A DNA stretch of 64,000 bases, taken from contig JAFFSR010000218.1 of NCBI GenBank assembly GCA_017163975.1, forward strand, positions 12,899,501 to 12,963,500. The letters are read 5' to 3'. Under the pieces are notes generated by a model, which was not told the DNA's origin, searched no databases, and saw nothing but the letters and a program-made list of their open reading frames with translations. Below, one piece after another: positions 56,701-64,000 of this stretch. Within the stretch, counting starts at the first letter, position 1, and every line of letters starts with the position of its first letter. The position numbers and the translations under genes were made by a program. The stretch comes from Anastatus disparis (lineage: Eukaryota; Arthropoda; Insecta; Hymenoptera; Eupelmidae).

Positions 56701-58524
56701 TGAATGAATAATTAATAAGATGAAGAAAAACTTTTTGATTTACAATTTTATTCTAGTTAGAAAAAATGATCTAAGGAAACTTTTTTTTAATTAGCAATCA
56801 TGAACACCTTTTTATGCCACTTTACCAATGATAATTTTTTTAATGAAACTCACGGTTACTATTTTCAAGATAGCATAAGAAGGAAGAAATCAGTGATTTT
56901 ACATTGAATGAAATAATATATTTTTTTTAAATATTCACACTATAACGTGGTGATGGGAAAAACCGCAACATTTAATTTTCAAAAAATGTAAGAAGAATAC
57001 ACATGGTCAGGACTTTGCATAAGTTATGTATGGAGACAAATGCAATATTTTGGGCATATTTAAGAGAACTAAAATGCATTAAATCATAGCAATCAAAAGA
57101 GTAACGACTGATTGTCAATATCAAATTAAATGATACACACCTGAGCGATTTGATGTTGGAGTGATTGAAATTCATAAATCTGTTTGCCAAACTGCTTCCT
57201 TTCGAGCGTGTACGGTATCGTGGCATCCAGAGCACCTTGAGCAATACCAATCATCTGAGCCCCAATACCAACGCGACCTTCGTTAAGAAAACCTGCTGCA
57301 TATTTATAGCCTTTGCCGAATTCACCGAGAATATTGCTCTCCGGTACTCTCACATTGTCGAAATGCACCATGCAAGTACCCGATGCTCTTATACCTGTTA
57401 TTAATTTTTTTTTTTTTTTTATTTATGAACGTATGAATGTTAATATGTCAATATGTTAGCAATATTTAAAATCGATTAAAAAGTTTAACTGAATTTTTTT
57501 TTCAATTAATAAACAATAATAGCGTTATGATTTTATTTAAAAATTTTTAATTACATTTTGATTGGATTTCAATATTAGTTTATAATTAATTAGAATAGAT
57601 TTTCTAAAATATTACTAACCTAATTTATCTTCTGGTTTGGCCACGCTGAGACCTGGAGTTTCGCGATCAACGAAGAAGGTCGTGATACCCCTGTAGCCAG
57701 CCGATGGATCAGCATTGGCAAATACTAGAAAGACACCGGCTATATCCGAATTTGATATCCACATTTTTGTGCCATTTATTACGTAATCCGTGCCATCTTT
57801 TTTGGCTACAGTTTTCAACGAGAAGGCGTCTGATCCTGATCCTGGTTCGGTCAAACAAAAACTACCTGCGTACTCGTTTGCAAGCTTTGGCAAATATTTC
57901 TTCTTTTGTTCTTCACTTCCTATCTGAAATATAAATGTTTATTACGTAACTTTAATTTTCTAATGGAATAGTAATTAAACTAGTTTAAAAAATGATTTTA
58001 TTTATTCAATATAATGTGCTGGATTGAAGAAATAAGCCATTTTTAGATAGTGAGACAAATTGAGTTAAAAAAAATTTTGATGAATATCAAAAATAAATGA
58101 AAATAAAAGCGATAAATACCTTTTTAATAAAACTGTTAACCAGCGTATTATGGATATCTACAAGGGCGCCAACTGCTCCATCAACTTTCGACATTTCTTC
58201 AACGACCAAAATGGTTGACAAAAAATTACAACCTGTGCCTTCATATTCTACAGGCACTTCCAAGCCCATAAAACCATTTTCAAAAAGTTTTTTCAAAAGA
58301 CCCGGATCGATTTTATGCTCCTTTTCCATTTTACGTACAAGCGGTAATACTTCGTCCTTCGCAAATTTAGCCACGGTCTCTTTCATCATCTGCTCGTCTT
58401 CGGTTAAAAAGGACAAAGGTAAATGATTGCCACCAGCCTGAGATAAAGCTGGAGATGAATGAAATTTGTGGCTTTGCGAATTGCATCGCTTTAAAGCACG
58501 ACTTAAAACTCGAACGGAGTTCAT
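53745..58524 (-). CDS. ACADSB: Short/branched-chain specific acyl-CoA dehydrogenase, mitochondrial
   Basis: Four coding exons on -: 58524-58120, 57923-57620, 57394-57141 and 54032-53745 (phases 0, 1, 0; all GT-AG), giving 416 residues. The first 30 or so residues ([14 protein letters not shown]...) are basic and free of acids, a mitochondrial import signal. The N-terminal helical domain follows, then the middle domain with the signature [10 protein letters not shown] (158-167) and WISNSD. The C-terminal helical domain has the second signature, [11 protein letters not shown]...RD (370-389). The catalytic base is Glu397 in IYEGTSN, the position used in short- and branched-chain enzymes. The FAD enzyme oxidises 2-methylbutyryl-CoA and isobutyryl-like substrates in isoleucine breakdown and passes electrons to ETF. 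Remembered vertebrate ACADSB sequence fits better than SCAD. Intron 3 is long (3,108 bp). A noncoding leader exon lies upstream. Confidence 0.95.
54033..57140. other. Intron 3 of the acyl-CoA dehydrogenase gene
   Basis: 3.1 kb, AT-rich. It contains a TA microsatellite (about 54404-54424) and no recognisable nested gene. The 90-codon frame at 54534-54806 is low-complexity and unlikely to be real. The patch at 55020-55110 and 55310-55460 is GC-raised. Confidence 0.6.
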
Positions 58525-58955
58525 TATGTAATACTGAAAAAAAGATAATTAATTTTTTTTTTAAATTATTTTTATTAAATATTACTAAGTTATTAATATT
58601 TATCAAGAGGAAGTCGGATGTTTTTGTCCTTTTCTAAAAGCAATATTCTGTTTGATAAGAAAAAATTTATCTTATCGTATCCTTTTCAAAAAAAATCTTT
58701 AAAATTTAAAAATTAGAGTTTAGGACCAAAAATATGATTTTTTAAATTTATCCTGAAAACGAAAAAATAAAATGAATTGCTTCTTATCGAAGAAAATATT
58801 ACTTCTTATAATTTACGATGTGACTATCTTTTCGTTTTTGTTTGCAATTATTAATTAGTTTTACAAATAACTAATTTTTTTCATTGGAAAGGGACAGAGA
58901 TATGCGGCGTCCTCTTAAATTAAGAAAAACAAACATATAAACAAATCACTCTTAC

Positions 58956-59190
58956 CTGTACAGTTATTAACTTGATTAATAACAAATTTCCAGTCTTGTG
59001 TAAAACTTGTTTCAACAAAATAATTAACTAACAATAATTAACTAAAACTTAATTAAAAACAAATTATTTGTTTTTATTTGACTCCTAAATTAAAACGTAA
59101 AACAAATACTGAACTAATGAAACGTAATCTTAATGAATCTTAAAATATGTTAAAGTTTATGTTATTTCTCTTCGGAGTCTTGGTGTGATC
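58956..59190 (-). promoter_or_regulatory. Leader exon and promoter region of the acyl-CoA dehydrogenase gene
   Basis: A strong donor CAG|GTAAGAG lies at 58956/58955 on -, matched by an acceptor TTTTTTTCAG before 58533, nine bases upstream of the ATG. This gives a 422 bp intron in the 5' leader. The 5' end of the exon cannot be placed; it should lie somewhere up to about 59190, where the sequence becomes GC-richer (TTCGGAGTCTTGGTGTGATC). Confidence 0.55.
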
Positions 59191-59245
59191 GTTTCGAAAG
59201 TTGCTTGACGACTAACTCTTCGAATGAAAAGAAATATATGAAGGA

Positions 59246-59431
59246 ATGTGTTGCCTTCCTTGTCCGGCCCCTTTTTCAAATATGCTTCACAATATTGTGG
59301 CTCGATTGGAAAATTATGCTCATAAGTGGGAATACATCGCTTCGATCTTTACAACTTTGATTTTTCTGCTTTGTTATCAGACCCTTTCGGAAAAAGTAAA
59401 GAACCTTTACGGAATTCGCTATCTACGATGA
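59246..59431 (+). CDS. Candidate small membrane ORF, divergent from the dehydrogenase
   Basis: A 61-codon frame with a less AT-biased composition than most noise here. It starts MCCLPCPAPF and contains one clear hydrophobic helix (YIASIFTTLIFLLCY, about residues 30-44) between charged flanks (NYAHKWE before, SEKVKN after). It lies head-to-head with the dehydrogenase leader exon and could share its promoter. I recognise no family, and chance is a real possibility. The downstream Met13 (59282) is an alternative start. Confidence 0.2.
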   Translation: MCCLPCPAPFSNMLHNIVARLENYAHKWEYIASIFTTLIFLLCYQTLSEKVKNLYGIRYLR

Positions 59432-62400
59432 TTAATCGTTTTTAATTATCAGCCGAAAAGGCCAAAGCCTTTTTGGAGGCTTGTTTTTTTACACTTGTTC
59501 CACGTTGGCATTCAAGTGCTTTTATCATTCACACGTTTTAATCTAAAAATGCGGCTGAAATGTAAACATTTTAACCAATTAAAAGAGTACAGTTGTCTTG
59601 ATAAGTAATCACATAGCGAAAAAGCAAAATAACTATTGGAACAAAGATATAATAATTAGATTATGATGTTACAGTGACGCACGAGCTTTTTTTTTCTAGT
59701 CGGAGATTTCAAAAAATATTATCCAGTTTTCATAATTTACATTACTTGCAGATTTTATAAATAAATTATGTATAATTTAAATACGCATAATTAATGCTTT
59801 CTGTAAATAAAAAATATTTAATAAAAATTAAAAAATATAATTTACTAAATTTAATTAAAAACTAAACTGTTTTATCACTTAATATTTTTTTAGTTGTTAA
59901 ATAATTTGAAAATTTTTATAAAATTCAACTTGTTATCAAAATTAATCAGCTTGAAATAAAAATTACAATAAACAGTTGTGCAAATTCTAATTATCTACGT
60001 AAATGATGAAGAATCAAACATTCATTAACTGTTATCGCGTATCTTTTTTTCAAAAAAGGTAAGCACATAATCAGCAAGGCATTAATTAATGTTACAAAGA
60101 AAAAAATAACATCCATCAGTACGTAGATATCGAGTTAAGATGATGGATTTTATTTTTAGCAAGATCATTTATTTTTTTTTTTACAATGTGTTTGAGTACA
60201 TTACTTTTAACATTTTGCGAACTGTAATAAATATTTTTAGTTTTATGGTGCTATAACTAATGTCACGAATGACAATGAAATATTTTCATATTATTTTTCT
60301 TACGTTTTTATGATTCAAGCTAGAATTTTTTCTACACTTTTTGTATTTCGAATGAACATCTATCCGTGTATGTAATCGGCACATTATCTATTACAAAACA
60401 CAAAACAAACATTTAAAAAAATATGTTAATTATTGTAATTTTTATAAATACAGTAACTTAATGTTCCTTTTATTAAATAAAAAAGAGAATTGCATCTCTC
60501 ATAATTTATGAAGTATTTATTCAGACGATTTGACGATTGCAATACCAGCGTGAATAATGATGTGTTATTTGTCGCACTAGTATGAATATTTTACCGTTGG
60601 ATGCTTCCATATGTTTCTTCTCTAGGTGACATTCTTTTAGAAGCTCTTTATCTTTGATGAAAAGCTTGAATTTTTCCATCCCATGCTTTTTAAATTTACA
60701 CCTTGAAATACATGATGATTTTTTTTACAATTCACAATAAGCGAGTGTTTAAAGTTTTGTTTTGAATGAAAAATTGTATATGATTCAAAATAAACATACA
60801 TGGTTTGCCTTAGGAGATTAATTTGTGTAAACAGATATTAAATTAATCCTAGATGTTAATATAAGAAAGAAAATGTTTTTATTTGTCACATACAAAAGTT
60901 TATACCAAGCTCCAAAATAATATTTAATTATCATAAAATTAATAGAATATTTGTTTTAATAAAAAATAAAAAGACATGTGAGAATTTAATAGCTAATTTT
61001 ACTCAAAAGTATTAAAAAGGGTAAAAATTACATTAAAAAAGGCGTTTGCCTTTCAACACAAATATAATCTTTGGTAAGCAATAATTTTAACTATTGAAGT
61101 ACGAATTCAGTAGCAATTAATTTTAAGGATTTACGAGGTAAAGAATTTAATGTAATCATAACTGTAAAATTATGAAGAACATGCGAAGTTAATCACCAAC
61201 AGAATATTCAAATTCAAATTTTGACAAAATTTACATATTTGATTAGATAACAAAGAAATAATATATTCGATAAGGTTTTTTTACTTTACAACTTAAGTAA
61301 CATAAATTCTTTATAAAGGTGTTTGAAATATTCAATTAAATTCTTAATTTCTAATATTCGTTTTGGATTAGAAATGGGACTTGACTTCCAATTTAATTCT
61401 TTAATAATTTGATTTAAAGCTCGTATTTTTATTGAGAAATATATGAAGTACAATCAATTTATTTATTCCTCTTAATTTTATTCGATATTACGTTCAATTT
61501 AAGCTTCGATTTACACCTGAAACATTTAAATTAATTATACCTATCCTTAATGTAAGTCATTGATAACTCTATCTCACTTTTTTCAATATATTCATTCTTA
61601 CTTAAATATTGTTGCCTATAATTAAAATTATCTGACTTTATTAGTATACTCTATTTCTGTCCCTTGGCATTCTTTTATGATGCTAAGATCGAAAGCATAA
61701 ATAACATGAAAAACATTGATAAAGTAACTTGGGAAATATATTCTGACCTTGAACTAAGAGATTTCATCCGGTGCTATTTTCTTTTTTTTTAATTTTCTCG
61801 GTCCTAAAGTATCAAAACTATTTTAGACTTCATAAAGTGGTTGAAAGCATTCGGTTTTAATGTAACAAATTTTTTCACGTCATATTTAGCTTAACTATTA
61901 TAAAAAATTGTTAAAAAGACAAAGACGTCACATGCGGCTATAACGGGTTAATACTACATTCTACACATAGTTTGTTTTTCTTTAACCCTTTATAGAAATA
62001 TCTCTTATTCATATACCCTTTTTTTTTTTAACTACGCTTAACCTTTACGCAAAGTATATCCATATATGGACAATACATAAAGTGTCATTTATACATATCT
62101 GACCAACACTTTTCATCGTTACCGTGCCTTTTACAATTTTCTTTTCAATCCACCCAACATTCTTACAATCGGATTATCGTATATAGCTATAGTTTATGTC
62201 CTTGTTGTTTTTTCTCCACCCCCGGACTATTCATAGCCATAGTTAATCCTGATTTGAAGCTTTGTTGTCATTTTCCTCAATCCTCTCTTAACTCGGATAC
62301 CTGACTCAACTTGTCTTGATTTTCCAACCTTCATCCTATCTTTCTTCAACGTATCAATACATTTTTTTTTGTTTTGTCCAATCTTCATGCATCGGACTAA

Positions 62401-64000
62401 TTTTGCACCCAAATATACGTGTAATATATAATGTTAGTTTATACTGTCCTTTTTAATTTTTTTTCACTATAATCCTTCTACTTATTAAATTTGCATCCAT
62501 CATGTCTCTTGTATTGTTATTTTATACTTCACTATTCGAAACTATTCTCACTCACCAACTATAGTCACATATTATAATTAATTTTCCTTAACCCTAAATG
62601 GCCTCAACCTTAATGGCTCTTTTTTGCAAGGAATTTTACAGTTTTTATTTCTATTAGAAAATTTTACTTCTTAAATTTTAGGTAATGAATTTTAATCTTT
62701 TATAGATTTTTGTAACTCATTTTTTATTTGCTATTTTATATTGAAATACTTTTAACAAACTCTAAGATATTCTGTAAAGCACCAGACTTGTAGTTTTACT
62801 ATTGACATTTTTCGTACCTTCCTTCTGAATATAAATGAAAAGTTTTTAAACAAACCTTTTCTTATGAACATGTTATATATTATTTATTAAAATTCCAATT
62901 TATTAATCCAATAAAATTTTTCCCAATAAAAATTTTATAAATTTATATAAAAATTAAAATATTTTGATCATTTGTACTACATTGTAATCGAATCCCCTAT
63001 ACTTGGGATAAAAAATAAAGCAAAATTTGAAGTAGCTCTCCATGAAAAGAAAGCAAATTTAAGATTAAAAAGATGTCACCGTCAGCTAAACTCTGCTCAG
63101 AGATAAGAGCAATCAGCGGCTACTTCAAATAAGATTTTAACGAGCTCGTGTGTAATTCGAGAAATGCCACGTGAAGCATTTTAATGAGATTCAACGAACC
63201 AATGTCTAGCATAGAAAAATCTTCAAGCGATGCTCTTTCAGTATTTTTTTTTCTTATTTTTAAAACTATTTTGTATTCTACGTTAGGAAAAATCTTTTAT
63301 GCATTATAACAAGTCCGTCGACGAAATTGAGATTCTTGAAAATTTGAGAGCATTACAAAAGGGCTTTTATACTATTGTACGCATCCTTTTATTAAAGTAT
63401 ACGGCTTCTTACATAAAGTTACTAAGAATATTTTATAACAATTTTTGCGATCCTCATTGTTAGCATATTATCACTGAAATTTACTAAGAAATTCGTATTA
63501 CTGAAACTTAATATAAGACATTATATGATAGCAAATATATATAAATTAATTTTATACAAAAAATTCATATATATTATTTGAAATAAGATGATTTTTTTGT
63601 ATTCATTTCAATTATATTATTAAAAACAACGTATGTGATAATAATTCTGATATTAGTTATAGTTATTTTTTATAATACTAGACTTTATCTTTTTCCTCAT
63701 TGTTCCAACCATGCTTAATTTTTCATTATCAAATTCATAGATAAAAATGTTAAATTAATGAAAATTAAAAAAAAAATATTCAAATAACGAATTATTCAAC
63801 GTAACAGAAAAAGATAATAATAATAGTAATATTATATAAAATTTATCACTATGTATCATAATGCGGAAGTAGAATAAAAATTCAAATCACGTCGTTTACG
63901 AATGACTCCATTATGCAAAAAAGCATTTTCTTTCAAGAAGATACTTCGTTACTTCCTCATTTTCATCGTCCTTTATTTATTTTATTTAATTTTTTCCTTA
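59432..64000. other. Intergenic right end
   Basis: 4.6 kb of AT-rich DNA. From about 61,600 to 62,630 the + strand is pyrimidine-rich. A GC-raised patch at 63,050-63,200 has no clear frame. No gene, SINE or MITE is recognised. Confidence 0.5.

Noticed and set aside
62227..62412. Basic 61-codon frame on -
   Set aside because: It lies in a pyrimidine-rich tract, so the Lys/Arg content follows from base bias. No domain or splice context.

Overview
This window looks like AT-rich nuclear DNA from an insect, most likely a hymenopteran (perhaps a parasitoid wasp; that guess rests on style, not on a diagnostic gene). The signs are spliced genes with GT-AG introns, two tandem odorant-receptor genes, a mitochondrial acyl-CoA dehydrogenase with introns, a tRNA-derived SINE family and many small inverted-repeat transposons. 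There is no operon structure, CRISPR array, rRNA gene or convincing functional tRNA gene.

Layout. 1-22.8 kb: a cluster of five related genes of a family I do not recognise (called A-E here). A (3' end only), B and C are on + ; D and E are on -. Each of the four complete genes has a tiny first exon, a phase-1 intron that splits a conserved Asp codon (G|AT), and one long second exon. Each product is about 297-305 residues: a charged N-terminal tail, one membrane segment and a nearly cysteine-free, probably helical C-terminal domain of about 200 residues with a conserved N-F-T glycosylation sequon. This is the best candidate for an undescribed system. The space between C and D (9.7-17.8 kb) holds fold-back elements, a SINE and a satellite of about 165 bp period.

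24.6-33.1 kb: two complete tandem odorant receptors, both +, with five coding exons each. The first four exons have identical lengths in the two genes (243, 582, 114 and 153 nt) and about 220 bp of upstream DNA is also similar, so they are a recent duplicate pair.

33.1-53.7 kb: about 20 kb with no gene I can support, full of transposon remnants: two SINEs, TTAA-flanked MITEs, a 1.4 kb inverted-repeat element carrying a 108-bp tandem repeat, and several fold-back elements. A few GC-raised islands could be regulatory.

53.7-59.1 kb (-): a complete short/branched-chain acyl-CoA dehydrogenase gene (ACADSB type, 416 residues, four coding exons plus a noncoding leader exon), a mitochondrial enzyme of isoleucine and branched fatty-acid breakdown. 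59.1-64 kb: intergenic, with one weak small-ORF candidate.

The gene groups have no evident common pathway. The receptors serve olfaction, the dehydrogenase is housekeeping metabolism, and the A-E family is of unknown function.
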